DNA of 64,000 bases from Fervidobacterium pennivorans (GTDB lineage: Bacteria; Thermotogota; Thermotogae; Thermotogales; Fervidobacteriaceae). Made by a program: the position numbers and the translations under genes. The stretch lies in contig NZ_CP011393.1 of NCBI RefSeq assembly GCF_001644665.1, positions 1,944,001-2,008,000 of the forward strand, given 5' to 3'. The notes under the pieces were generated by a model, which did no database searches, had not been told where the DNA came from, and saw only the letters and a list, made by a program, of their open reading frames with translations. Numbering within the stretch: position 1 is the first letter of the stretch; every line of letters begins with the position of its first letter. Of this stretch, positions 1-8,368 are shown in pieces.

Positions 1-733
1 TTTCAACTCCAAGGTCCCCACGTGCAACCATCACTGCATCCGCTTTGATTACAATCTCTTCAAGGTTATTTAAAGCTTGTGCGGTCTCTATCTTCGCCAC
101 TATAGGGATGTCTGTTAGGCTTTTCGCATCCTCGACATCTTTTGCCTTTCTGACAAATGAAAGTGCGAAGTAATCTATCCTTTCCTCATTTCCAAGTTTG
201 ATAAATTCCTTGTCCCTGTCTGTAACAGATGGTATAGAGATGTCAACACCTGGAAGATTGACACCTCTTTTGTGCGTTATCGTTCCTCCACGTTCAATTA
301 CGCATAGTATGGCTTTTCTGGACTTATCGACGTCCTTAACCGTTAAAGAAACTGCCCCATCATTAATTAATATCTTTTCCCCAGGTTTGATTTCCTCGTA
401 GAGCTTATCGTAGTTTATCCAAAAACGTTGGGCATTTCCAATAAATTCCTCACCACATACAATCTCTACTTCTTTCCCATCTTCAAGCGTTACGTAATCA
501 GTTTCAAATTTTCCCGTCCTTATCTTTGGACCAGCTAAGTCTAAGAGTATGGCAAATTGATATCCTTTTTCTCTTACCTTTTTCAGTCTTTTAATCCTTT
601 CTCTGTGAATCTCTATTGTCTCATGTGATGAATTTAACCTGAAGACATTAACTCCGCATTCTAAGAGTTTAACAATATTCTCCTCTGATTCACTTGCCGG
701 TCCAATAGTCGCAACAATCTTCGTCTTTCTCAC
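1..733 (-). CDS. pyk: pyruvate kinase, N-terminal part (gene runs off the window)
   Basis: Catalyses phosphoenolpyruvate + ADP to pyruvate + ATP, the last step of glycolysis, in the cytoplasm. The visible 244 codons read MRKTKIVATIGPAS at the start, then the NSSH and LDLAGPKIRTG segments of the first barrel strands, and end at the Mg/K-binding ARGDLGVE segment at the window edge. About half of the usual ~470 residues lies beyond position 1. I chose the GTG at 733 because a GGAGG (741-745) sits 7 bases upstream; the GTG at 739 is too close to it. The gene is apparently monocistronic: an extended -10 box lies just upstream, right after the terminator of the preceding gene. Confidence 0.96.
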   Translation of the reverse strand, partial: MRKTKIVATIGPASESEENIVKLLECGVNVFRLNSSHETIEIHRERIKRLKKVREKGYQFAILLDLAGPKIRTGKFETDYVTLEDGKEVEIVCGEEFIGNAQRFWINYDKLYEEIKPGEKILINDGAVSLTVKDVDKSRKAILCVIERGGTITHKRGVNLPGVDISIPSVTDRDKEFIKLGNEERIDYFALSFVRKAKDVEDAKSLTDIPIVAKIETAQALNNLEEIVIKADAVMVARGDLGVE

Positions 734-799
734 ATTCACACCTCCAATCTTCTTTTTGCTTGAGAAAGCTTTATATTTTCCAGGTATTGCCTTTTTCAT

Positions 800-805
800 A
801 TTATA
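800..805 (-). promoter_or_regulatory. -10 box of pyk promoter
   Basis: On the minus strand this reads TATAAT preceded by TGTGG, an extended -10. The -35 region is only a T-rich stretch that overlaps the U-tract of the upstream terminator. It would give a leader of roughly 60 bases to the pyk GTG. Confidence 0.6.
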
Positions 806-820
806 CCACAAATTCGATAG

Positions 821-855
821 AAAAAAGCCCGCGACTTGTTGTTGTCACGGGCTTT
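821..855 (-). terminator. rho-independent terminator
   Basis: Twelve-base inverted arms (824-835 and 844-855, one G-U type mismatch) enclose an 8-base loop and are followed on the minus strand by six T residues (821-826). It ends the transcript of the membrane protein at 882-1319 and insulates pyk. Confidence 0.88.
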
Positions 856-881
856 CTTATCGACTTATTCTACCTGAAGAA

Positions 882-1319
882 TTATTCAATGTTCCATTTC
901 ATTACACCGACGATAATCACTATAACGTAAGCCCATGTAATTGAGAAAAGCGGTATAAGTGCTGCGCTTTTTACCCAGAAAATGTCAATAACATTCAGAA
1001 CAATCATTATTGCACCCATTAAGACTGCTTTTCTCATACCTTGTCTGACTCTCAACTCGCCAAAATCCTTGGCAATTAGGAAAGTAAAAACAGCCAAAAT
1101 TACGTAGGCTACTGGCGATATAGAGAGTCCTAACTTTGAGAAGAAAAGCTTGAAATCTCCTGAAAAGAAACCAAGGGAGATAAGAATGTAGACTGCTGAA
1201 ACAACGTTTGCAATATTCATAGATGCCTTTGCTTGTTGTATCACCGCTAGTAGTATAGGCACTGCTAAAACTATGTTCGCTATGAACATCAAAACAGAAT
1301 ATGCGTTCACATTTGTCAT
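882..1319 (-). CDS. hypothetical four- to five-helix membrane protein
   Basis: A 145-aa protein that is almost entirely hydrophobic. Likely transmembrane segments lie at about residues 9-26, 34-52, 66-84, 97-114 and 121-139, with a short basic loop (ELRVRQGMRKA) between the third and fourth that probably faces the cytoplasm. No catalytic motif is visible and I do not recognise the family. It starts 21 bases after the gcvH stop, so it probably shares the gcvH transcript, and it is followed by a strong terminator. The start has a purine-rich AAGGATG site upstream. Function unknown. Confidence 0.8.
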   Translation of the reverse strand: MTNVNAYSVLMFIANIVLAVPILLAVIQQAKASMNIANVVSAVYILISLGFFSGDFKLFFSKLGLSISPVAYVILAVFTFLIAKDFGELRVRQGMRKAVLMGAIMIVLNVIDIFWVKSAALIPLFSITWAYVIVIIVGVMKWNIE

Positions 1320-1340
1320 TTATACCACATCCTTATGACC

Positions 1341-1694
1341 TTACAATGAGGCTTTGTATTCATCTTCTGTCAAAAGCTCGTCAAGTTCTGCAGGATTCGA
1401 TATCTCTATTTGAACGAGCCAACCTTCACCTTCTGGGTCTTGGTTTATCAATTCTGGTGTTGCGTTTACCTTCTCGTTGACTGCCACTATCTTACCGCTG
1501 ACTGGGGCATACACATCGCCAGCTGCCTTGACGCTCTCAAGTGATACTATTCTATCTCCTTTTTTAACTTCCTTACCAACAGCTGGAAGTTCTACGTAAA
1601 CAATATCCCCAAGTTGTTCCTGCGCGTAGTTTGAGACTCCTACTTTTCCTGTTTCCGTATCGATCCATTCGTGAGTTTTTGTGTACTTCTTCAT
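1341..1694 (-). CDS. gcvH: glycine cleavage system H protein
   Basis: Lipoyl carrier protein of 117 aa that shuttles the methylamine group between the P and T proteins of the glycine cleavage system. The lipoylation segment LESVKAAGD is intact, with Lys56 as the lipoyl-lysine (the common form is ESVKAASD). The N-terminal THEW and the C-terminal GEGWLVQI segments are also typical. The length is slightly short of the usual ~125-130. It has its own promoter at the end of recG, and no gcvT or gcvP lies in the window. A lipoyl-relay role rather than glycine cleavage cannot be excluded from the sequence alone. Confidence 0.95.
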   Translation of the reverse strand: MKKYTKTHEWIDTETGKVGVSNYAQEQLGDIVYVELPAVGKEVKKGDRIVSLESVKAAGDVYAPVSGKIVAVNEKVNATPELINQDPEGEGWLVQIEISNPAELDELLTEDEYKASL

Positions 1695-1741
1695 CCCATC
1701 ATACCTCCCTTGAGCTTTGTTGTGAATTTATTTGCTAATTA

Positions 1742-1770
1742 ATTATAGCACATCTTGTAAGATTATCCAA
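1742..1770 (-). promoter_or_regulatory. sigma-70 type promoter for gcvH
   Basis: On the minus strand TTGGAT (1765-1770) and TATAAT (1742-1747) are separated by 17 bases. The -35 box overlaps the last codons of recG, so gcvH can be expressed independently of the upstream operon. Confidence 0.65.
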
Positions 1771-4099
1771 CATCCAAAAACCTGATTCGCTCTCCATAAA
1801 TCTCATATACCTCTCTTATTATCTCACTATCTGGATAATTTTCAACTATGCGCTTAGCATCTTCCCGAGCTATTAACATTAGCTCTGTATCTGATATAAT
1901 ATCTGCCACTTTGAACTCTGGAAGGCCGTGTTGGCGCGTTCCAAAGAATTCACCTGGTCCTCGCAATCTCAAGTCGTATTCTGATATCTTGAAACCATCA
2001 TTTGTACTTGCAAAAAATTGCAATCTGTCCCATGCTTCCTCACCTGCTTCGCTCACGATTAGGAAGCAGTAACTTTGTTTTTCACCCCTGCCAACCCTTC
2101 CTCTAAGTTGGTGTAACTGCGCAAGCCCGAATCTTTCAGCGTTTTCAATGACCATTATCGTTGCGTTAGGCACATCAACTCCAACTTCAATAACAGATGT
2201 TGAGACCAATATCTTGATTTCTCCTCTTACAAATTTATTCATTACATCACTCTTTTCTTCGTCAGACATCCGTCCGTGGAGCAAGCCCATGGGAATATCA
2301 GGGAACGCTTCCTTGCTTAACGTACGGTACATATCCTCCGCTGCTTTCGCGTTGATTGCTTCCGATTGTTCTATCAGAGGGTAAACTATGTAAGCTTGGT
2401 CTCCATTTTCAAGAACTTGCTCTCTAACGAATTTGTAGACTTCTTTTGCTCGAGTGTGCCTCAATGTAAACGTTTTGATTTCCTTCCTGCCTGGAGGCAT
2501 TTCATCAATGACAGACACATCCAGGTCTCCGTAGAGCGTAAGAGAAAGTGTCCTTGGAATAGGTGTTGCCGTCATGATAAGTGTATCGACAACTTTTCCT
2601 TTCGATATCAGTTCTTCCCTCTGCTTTACACCAAATCTATGTTGCTCATCGATTATTACAAGACCGAGGTTTGCAAAGTGAACATCTTCCTGAATTAATG
2701 CATGAGTGCCAACTACTACATCCAAATCCCCGTTTCTTAGAGCAAACTTAATCTTTTCTTTCTCCCTTTGAGAGGTTGAACCAATGAGCAATGCAACCCT
2801 GATACCAAGGTCTGTCAAATGGTTAAAGAGTTTTTGAAAATGTTGGATAGCAAGAATAGAAGTAGGAACCATAAATGCACTCTGATAACCTGCCTCGTAG
2901 TTATCTATTATTGCAAGTTCAGCGACTAACGTCTTACCGCTACCCACATCTCCTTGAAGTAATCTATTCATCGGGTCTGGACTTCTCATATCTTCGCGAA
3001 TTTCTGCATGTGCCCTCTTTTGTGCGTTCGTAAGTCTAAACGGTAACTTTGATATAAATTCCTCAGCAAGCTTACCGGAAAAACTCTTAGGAATTCCACC
3101 AACTTGTTTGACATTTCTTTTCGATAGATATAAAGCTGTTTGAAACAAAAGAAGCTCTTCGTATGCCAGACGCTTTCGAGATATCTTGTAATGGAAAGAA
3201 CTCTTTGGAAAATGCATCCCAGTATAGGCCTTCCAAACATCAATAAGCTTTCTTTCTTCAAGTATTTCTTTTGGTATCAAATCCCTCAAATTACATATGC
3301 TGGGCAAGTTATCGAGGATAATTTTTCTTATAGTCTTCTGCGTTAAGTTTTCAGTTAGCGAATATACAGGCAGAATCGTTCTTTCTGGAGAATCACTTAA
3401 CGAAATCTCCGGATTTTGTATCTCCATCGCTCCAAAAAAACCTCTTTTAACGGTTCCCGTTACATAGACCTCACTACCTACAAGTTGTTTAACTTCCATT
3501 TCCTTGAATTCTTGGTTGAACCACTTCAAAATAACCTGGTTTATTCCGTCTTGCAAAAGTGCGCTAACAATTACCAAGTCTCCCTTTTTGTTTTTTTCTA
3601 CACTCTTCAAAACTCCCTTAGTTGTAATTTTTTCGTTTTCTCGAACATACATTAGTGGTATGACTTTTCTTCTGTCTTCGTAATCCCTTGGAAAGAAACT
3701 GATTAAATCTCCTATAGTTTCAATTCCAAGCTTTTTAAGTAGTTTTTCCCTTGCCGGTCCTACACCTTTTGCATATTTTATAGGAAGATCCAATGGTTTA
3801 GCAAAATCCGAATCTTCACAAGTGATGGAGTATGTTAGAAAGTTATATTTAAAGCGTTCAACCATCCCTCGAACATGAGAAAGTCTCTTTAGTGCACGCT
3901 GTGTTGAAAGTTTTTTTGCCTCGATTATGTAGTCTCTAAATTCTTCGAGCTTAACCCGTATTTCGACGTCAGAAAGAAGGGGGTCATCTATCTTCTCGTA
4001 GTTGTCTTCAATATATTCGATGAGAGCGTTTAGAACCTCTTCACTTATTTCTCTTGATATTTCATAGCAATTATCAAGAAATTCTTCAATAAGCAGCAT
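1763..4099 (-). CDS. recG: ATP-dependent DNA helicase RecG
   Basis: Double-stranded DNA translocase that remodels stalled forks and Holliday junctions. The order seen is a long N-terminal helical extension (about 1-110, as in Thermotoga RecG), the wedge/OB region (about 150-260, with the FFPRDYEDRR motif), Walker A GDVGSGKT with the following helicase motifs, a DEQH box in place of DEAH (normal for RecG), TATPIPRT (motif III), and the motif V/VI region ending LRGRVGRG. The C-terminal GTRQHGLPEF is the RecG-specific TRG-like segment. The length of 778 aa fits Thermotogales RecG. It follows the THUMP methyltransferase gene by 24 bases, with an AGAGGGTG site before the ATG. Confidence 0.97.
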   Translation of the reverse strand: MLLIEEFLDNCYEISREISEEVLNALIEYIEDNYEKIDDPLLSDVEIRVKLEEFRDYIIEAKKLSTQRALKRLSHVRGMVERFKYNFLTYSITCEDSDFAKPLDLPIKYAKGVGPAREKLLKKLGIETIGDLISFFPRDYEDRRKVIPLMYVRENEKITTKGVLKSVEKNKKGDLVIVSALLQDGINQVILKWFNQEFKEMEVKQLVGSEVYVTGTVKRGFFGAMEIQNPEISLSDSPERTILPVYSLTENLTQKTIRKIILDNLPSICNLRDLIPKEILEERKLIDVWKAYTGMHFPKSSFHYKISRKRLAYEELLLFQTALYLSKRNVKQVGGIPKSFSGKLAEEFISKLPFRLTNAQKRAHAEIREDMRSPDPMNRLLQGDVGSGKTLVAELAIIDNYEAGYQSAFMVPTSILAIQHFQKLFNHLTDLGIRVALLIGSTSQREKEKIKFALRNGDLDVVVGTHALIQEDVHFANLGLVIIDEQHRFGVKQREELISKGKVVDTLIMTATPIPRTLSLTLYGDLDVSVIDEMPPGRKEIKTFTLRHTRAKEVYKFVREQVLENGDQAYIVYPLIEQSEAINAKAAEDMYRTLSKEAFPDIPMGLLHGRMSDEEKSDVMNKFVRGEIKILVSTSVIEVGVDVPNATIMVIENAERFGLAQLHQLRGRVGRGEKQSYCFLIVSEAGEEAWDRLQFFASTNDGFKISEYDLRLRGPGEFFGTRQHGLPEFKVADIISDTELMLIAREDAKRIVENYPDSEIIREVYEIYGERIRFLDVG

Positions 4100-4123
4100 A
4101 CTAACACCCTCTTTTTGAGGTCT

Positions 4124-5263
4124 TTAATAATACATAAAAAGGTACGTCCAAAGACCGCTATTTTGGAACCTTATCTTTTTAGTAGCCTTTCCAAAGATTT
4201 TCTCAAAATCCTTGTCAGGGTGTAGTAAATAGAAATTCGCATTCGGGAACTTTTCTCTCAAAACTTTTATATCCTTGATTACTTTCCCATCATCTAACCT
4301 TTGACCGTATGGAAGGTTCGAAATTACCCAAGCTTTTTCGGTAAATACGGACAAATCTTTAAAATCCAGGCATGAGAATTCAACAGGTAGGGGCGTCTGG
4401 AAGATTTTGGAAGCAACTTTCATGTTTGCTTGAGCAACCTGTATAATTTGGCAGTCAATATCGCTCCCTTTGATAATCTTTTGAGAAAGTTTTTCAGAGA
4501 GATTTTGAAGATTTTTTAGAGCTTCTTTCCTTGATTTTTTCCATTCCTCCTTTAAAATCATCCAGTTCTCAGAAATGTATTTTCTGTTTAGATTGGGCAA
4601 GTTTATTGTACTCGCCTCTATGGGTATCGTGCCACTGCCACAGAACGGGTCAAAAAGAGCAAAATTTTCACCTTTACCATACATATCCCATCTCGAAAGC
4701 ATAATAATTGCTGCGGCTATAGTCTCTCTAAGTGGTGCTTTACTTGTCTTTAAACGATAACCACGTTTTGACAGTGCTTCTCCAGAGGTATCGAGCAGTA
4801 AATGTGCCTCATCATCTTTCAGAACGAGGATGAAACTATAGATAGGACCACTCTCGTCAGTTCCACCTAAGCTTTCAACGATTGCCTTTTTTAAAACAGA
4901 AGCAACTGCACCGGTTGCACTAAGCTTTGAATTTGTTATCTTCAGTTTATCTATAACAATTCTTGCGTTCTTCTGGACAATAGCTTTTAAATTTGTATCT
5001 TTCACATTATCAAAAAGTTCGTCAAAAGTTTCTGCTTTGAATTTTTTAATCAATATCGAAATCCTGTCCGCTGTTTTCATATACATGTTCAAAAAAGGCA
5101 CATCTTCCAACCTTGCTTTAAAAAATATCCTCCCGGAGGAGGAATAAAAGACCTTATATCCGAATTTTTTAAGCTCTAATGCCACCGCACCTTCCAACCC
5201 CGAAGAACAGAAAGCAACAATTTCAAAAAGTTCACTACTCTTGTTGTGTGCATTGATACTCAT
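4124..5263 (-). CDS. THUMP-domain class I RNA methyltransferase
   Basis: A 379-aa protein of the RlmL/Trm14-like family. The N-terminal ~160 residues resemble a THUMP RNA-binding module (GLEGAVALELKKFG at the front). The C-terminal Rossmann methyltransferase carries DPFCGSGTIPIEA for AdoMet binding and SNLPYGQRL, the NPPY-type catalytic motif that usually marks N2-guanine or N6-adenine methylation. The likely substrate is a guanine in 23S rRNA or tRNA; the exact position cannot be read from the sequence. The ATG has a clear GGAGG site 6 bases upstream. It is probably co-transcribed with recG. Confidence 0.9.
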   Translation of the reverse strand: MSINAHNKSSELFEIVAFCSSGLEGAVALELKKFGYKVFYSSSGRIFFKARLEDVPFLNMYMKTADRISILIKKFKAETFDELFDNVKDTNLKAIVQKNARIVIDKLKITNSKLSATGAVASVLKKAIVESLGGTDESGPIYSFILVLKDDEAHLLLDTSGEALSKRGYRLKTSKAPLRETIAAAIIMLSRWDMYGKGENFALFDPFCGSGTIPIEASTINLPNLNRKYISENWMILKEEWKKSRKEALKNLQNLSEKLSQKIIKGSDIDCQIIQVAQANMKVASKIFQTPLPVEFSCLDFKDLSVFTEKAWVISNLPYGQRLDDGKVIKDIKVLREKFPNANFYLLHPDKDFEKIFGKATKKIRFQNSGLWTYLFMYY

Positions 5264-5298
5264 GGGAACCTCCGACTCTTGAATTTTTTCTTTTCCTA

Positions 5299-5304
5299 AT
5301 TATA
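5299..5304 (-). promoter_or_regulatory. -10 box upstream of the THUMP methyltransferase-recG unit
   Basis: TATAAT on the minus strand, 35 bases before the start codon at 5263. I could not find a convincing -35 hexamer at the right distance, so this is only a possible promoter. Confidence 0.4.
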
Positions 5305-5311
5305 GGGATTA

Positions 5312-5839
5312 TTACCCAGTTGGCTTATCATGATTTTCAAATGTTCCTTTCTTTTTATCTGAGAAAATCAAACTGTCGTTGAGGACAACTACACCAGTGC
5401 CCTCGAAGATTACACCCTCGTCAGAGTTTACAGAAAATAGCATACGATTGACAACATTGTTATAGATAATATGTCCGAAGACGTTTGTTTTTGAAACCTG
5501 GGCTCCAATCCACATCTGCGCCTTTCTATAGAAGAATTTTGAAGGATAACTTGTCCGCTCAAAACATATGAAAAGAGTGGGAGGATTCTTAACGTAGTTT
5601 TCAATTACTCCTATCTCCGTACCAATCAAAATACGAAAAACTATATTATCAAACTTCACATCGACTTTTTTATCGATGGTGTGTTTATGTAAAGCATACT
5701 GATAGATGTAGACCTTGTTCCCATCAAAGTAGAATGTGTAAGGAACATCAAATTTATACCCGTTTATACTCGTAGTAATCAGTATGTCTACATCATACTC
5801 AGTCGTTACTAACGAACTTCCTGAGATGATAATCATCAT
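5312..5839 (-). CDS. hypothetical protein
   Basis: A 175-aa protein of no family I recognise. It has no signal peptide and no obvious membrane segment. The sequence alternates hydrophobic and charged or aromatic residues in a way that suggests beta strands (for example YDVDILITTSING and YTFYFDGNKVYIYQY). The start has two adjacent ATG codons after a GAGAGATGG site. It sits 30 bases downstream of rlmB and is therefore probably the last gene of the gpsA-mazG-rlmB transcript. No function is proposed. Confidence 0.75.
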   Translation of the reverse strand: MMIIISGSSLVTTEYDVDILITTSINGYKFDVPYTFYFDGNKVYIYQYALHKHTIDKKVDVKFDNIVFRILIGTEIGVIENYVKNPPTLFICFERTSYPSKFFYRKAQMWIGAQVSKTNVFGHIIYNNVVNRMLFSVNSDEGVIFEGTGVVVLNDSLIFSDKKKGTFENHDKPTG

Positions 5840-5869
5840 TCACCATCTCTCTAATTTAAGAATTCAAAA

Positions 5870-6577
5870 TTAAGCGTTCATCATCTCCCGTCTCAGTACC
5901 TCATATATAATGATACCAGCACTAACGGACACGTTGAGTGAGTCAATAGAAGTTTTCATAGGGATTGAAACCAACTCGTCACAAGATTGTTTAACAAGTT
6001 GTCGTATCCCACTTCCTTCGTTACCAAAAACGAGGGCTAGAGGTCTTTTTAAATCCGCTTGCCATATAGGTTTACCTCTCATGTCTGCTCCAAATACCCA
6101 AATGCCTCTTTCCTTGAGTTTTTCGATGTACCTAGAAAGGTTTACCGTTATAGCTATCGGTACCCTAAAGACTGTACCAGCAGATGCTTTAACCGCCCCT
6201 GGTGTAACATGTGCACTGTTGTCCTTAGTTAATACAACCATATCTACACCAGCTGCAACACAGGTTCGTACGATAGCGCCAAGGTTTTGTGGGTCTTGGA
6301 TTTGGTCAAGTAAAACAAGAAACGGATTTTCTGGTAAATCGTTTTCGTCTGCGTATTCAAATTCACCGATGTCAATCACTATACCTTGGTTCTTTTCTTC
6401 GCCACACAACCTCTTCAAGACGTTTTTAGGAGCAACAGAATACGGTATCTTTCTTTTTTTAACTTCTTCTATGAGATTTTCTAATTCTCTATCACCACTT
6501 TCGGAAAAATACACCATCTTTATCGGTTGCTTACTTTGAAAAAGCTCTTTCAATACATTTCTACCATAGACTATCAT
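5870..6577 (-). CDS. rlmB: SpoU/TrmH-family rRNA 2'-O-methyltransferase (RlmB-like)
   Basis: SPOUT-class methyltransferase of 235 aa, expected to methylate the ribose of a 23S rRNA guanosine (G2251 in E. coli numbering). The N-terminal YGRNVLKELF segment is the RlmB substrate-binding start. The SPOUT knot motifs are present: LDQIQDPQNLGAIVRT, LVFGNEGSGI and DSLNVSVSAGI. Its ATG overlaps the mazG stop by four bases (ATGA), so the two are translationally coupled. It could instead target tRNA position 18, but the N-terminal extension favours rRNA. Confidence 0.9.
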   Translation of the reverse strand: MIVYGRNVLKELFQSKQPIKMVYFSESGDRELENLIEEVKKRKIPYSVAPKNVLKRLCGEEKNQGIVIDIGEFEYADENDLPENPFLVLLDQIQDPQNLGAIVRTCVAAGVDMVVLTKDNSAHVTPGAVKASAGTVFRVPIAITVNLSRYIEKLKERGIWVFGADMRGKPIWQADLKRPLALVFGNEGSGIRQLVKQSCDELVSIPMKTSIDSLNVSVSAGIIIYEVLRREMMNA

Positions 6578-7359
6578 CCTTCATTCACTTCCTCAACTTT
6601 CTTATATTCTTGCGATTTCACTTTATTCCAGTATTCATCCATCTCCGCAACAGTCATGTTCTCCAGTTTCTTTCCATCTTTCTCAATCTCTTTCTCCATT
6701 TTTTCAAACCTTGCGATGAATTTCTCCGTGGCTTTCCTGATTGCTCTTTCTGGGTCCACGTTCAAAAACCTTGCTAAGTTTACGATTGCAAATAGTAAAT
6801 CTCCCATTTCTTCTTCTATTTCTTCCTCATTTTTTGCGTTTTTCAATTCTTTTATTTCTTCCTCAACTTTGTGCCATACATCCTCAATTTCCGTCCAGTC
6901 AAAACCTACGCCAGCTGCATTCTCTTGAACCCTTCGAGCCAAAGAAAGCCCAGGTAAAGCATGGTTCACATCCCCGATACTTGAACGTTTTTTCTGACCT
7001 TTTTCCTTTGCCTTTATTTCCTCCCAACGTGCATATGAATACCCCTGTGCATTACCAAATACATGCGGATGACGTCTTACAAGCTTGTCAGAAAGCGTCT
7101 TTATAACATCCTCGATTGTAAATGCTTCACGCTCTGCGGCAATTTGTGAATGAAAAACCACTTGCAAAAGTACGTCCCCAAGTTCTTCTTTCAATTCCTC
7201 ATCATCGTTGTTATCAATAGCGTTGAGCACCTCGTACGCTTCTTCTATTAAGTATGGCTTCAAGCTTTCATGTGTCTGAGCTTTATCCCACTCACATCCG
7301 TTTTCTCCGCGCAATGTTGCCATGATTTCTACAAGCTTTTCAAACTCTTTTCCAACCAT
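6574..7359 (-). CDS. mazG: nucleoside triphosphate pyrophosphohydrolase MazG
   Basis: House-cleaning enzyme of 261 aa that hydrolyses NTPs or dNTPs to NMP + PPi. Two tandem MazG folds are visible. The first has the signature LRGENGCEWDKAQTHESL followed by EEAYEV and EELGDVLLQ, the Mg-binding EExxE/ExxD pattern. The second starts at about residue 140 (GFDWTEIEDVWHKVEEE) and has EEEMGDLLFAIVNLAR. The gene overlaps the end of gpsA by 31 bases, with its GGAGG site inside gpsA, and overlaps rlmB at the other end. Confidence 0.95.
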   Translation of the reverse strand: MVGKEFEKLVEIMATLRGENGCEWDKAQTHESLKPYLIEEAYEVLNAIDNNDDEELKEELGDVLLQVVFHSQIAAEREAFTIEDVIKTLSDKLVRRHPHVFGNAQGYSYARWEEIKAKEKGQKKRSSIGDVNHALPGLSLARRVQENAAGVGFDWTEIEDVWHKVEEEIKELKNAKNEEEIEEEMGDLLFAIVNLARFLNVDPERAIRKATEKFIARFEKMEKEIEKDGKKLENMTVAEMDEYWNKVKSQEYKKVEEVNEG

Positions 7360-8324
7360 CTTCTTACTTCCTCCATTTCTAGCTTCAAAGACCTGCTCAT
7401 CAATGATTTTATCGAATCAATCGGAGATTTTCTATTGTAAATCACTTCGTATACTTCTTTGATTATAGGGAGGTCATACTTGTTTCCGTAATTCTCCACG
7501 ACAGCCTTACATGTAAACGCTCCTTCCACAATCTCTTTGCTTGCTGCCAATAAATGAACCGGGTCATATCCTTTTGCAACCATCTCTCCATAACGCCTGT
7601 TTCGGCTGTGTTTACTTCCACATGTGACTATCAAATCACCTATTCCTGCAAGCCCCATAAAAGTGAGAGGGTTGGCTCCAAATTCCATAGAAAACCTTGC
7701 AATCTCATACAATCCACGTGTGATTAAGGCAGCCTTTGCGTTGTCCCAACCACCGAGTCCATCAACGATACCTGCAGCTATAGCTATGACGTTTTTGAGT
7801 GCTCCCGCCAATTCGACACCTACAACATCGTCGTGAACGTATACCCTAAAGTAATCGTTCGAAAATTCCCTTTGGAATTCCGAAGCCATTTCTCCCACCA
7901 CAACAACAGCTGTTGGCAATTTAAGCGCTACCTCCTCAGCATGAGAAGGACCCGATAAGACGGCGTAGTTACATCCTAAGGTTTCATGAACTATCTCCGA
8001 TACCCTCTTACCAGTAGATATTTCTATACCCTTGGATAGATTAAGAACAATACTAACATCATAATCGATTTTCTCAAGCACGCTCCTTACAAACTGGACA
8101 GGAACCGCGATAATTAAAACGTCAAAGTTCTTACCAACAGAAATATCACTAGTTACCGGCACATCTAAATTGACATCTGGAAGATGTGGCATTTTCTTTC
8201 GTGTATTCAATAACTTTGCATGTTCTTCGCTATGTGCCCAAAGCAAAACATCATGTCCGTTATCTTTTAGCATTTGAGCAATTGTACATCCCCAACTTCC
8301 GGCACCAAGAACGAAATAACGCAT
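7329..8324 (-). CDS. gpsA: glycerol-3-phosphate dehydrogenase [NAD(P)+]
   Basis: Reduces dihydroxyacetone phosphate to sn-glycerol-3-phosphate for phospholipid synthesis. The N-terminal GAGSWGCTIAQML is the dinucleotide-binding loop. LSGPSHAEEV, the catalytic-Lys region LAGALKNVIAIAAGI and GLAGIGDLIVTC are all present. A longer frame begins at 8366, but the ATG at 8324 has a GAGGTG site 8 bases upstream and puts the Rossmann strand at the very N-terminus (MRYFVLGAG), as in the family; this gives 331 aa. PlsY and PlsC, which use its product, are encoded elsewhere in the window. Confidence 0.96.
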   Translation of the reverse strand: MRYFVLGAGSWGCTIAQMLKDNGHDVLLWAHSEEHAKLLNTRKKMPHLPDVNLDVPVTSDISVGKNFDVLIIAVPVQFVRSVLEKIDYDVSIVLNLSKGIEISTGKRVSEIVHETLGCNYAVLSGPSHAEEVALKLPTAVVVVGEMASEFQREFSNDYFRVYVHDDVVGVELAGALKNVIAIAAGIVDGLGGWDNAKAALITRGLYEIARFSMEFGANPLTFMGLAGIGDLIVTCGSKHSRNRRYGEMVAKGYDPVHLLAASKEIVEGAFTCKAVVENYGNKYDLPIIKEVYEVIYNRKSPIDSIKSLMSRSLKLEMEEVRRWLEKSLKSL

Positions 8325-8368
8325 ACAAAAGCACCTCGAATTAAACGTAGCATTAAGAATATACAAAG

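Noticed and set aside
5910-6539. A 209-codon open frame on the plus strand opposite rlmB.
   Set aside because: It is the antisense shadow of a well-conserved methyltransferase gene; no ribosome site and a Ser/Thr/Pro-rich composition typical of such shadows.
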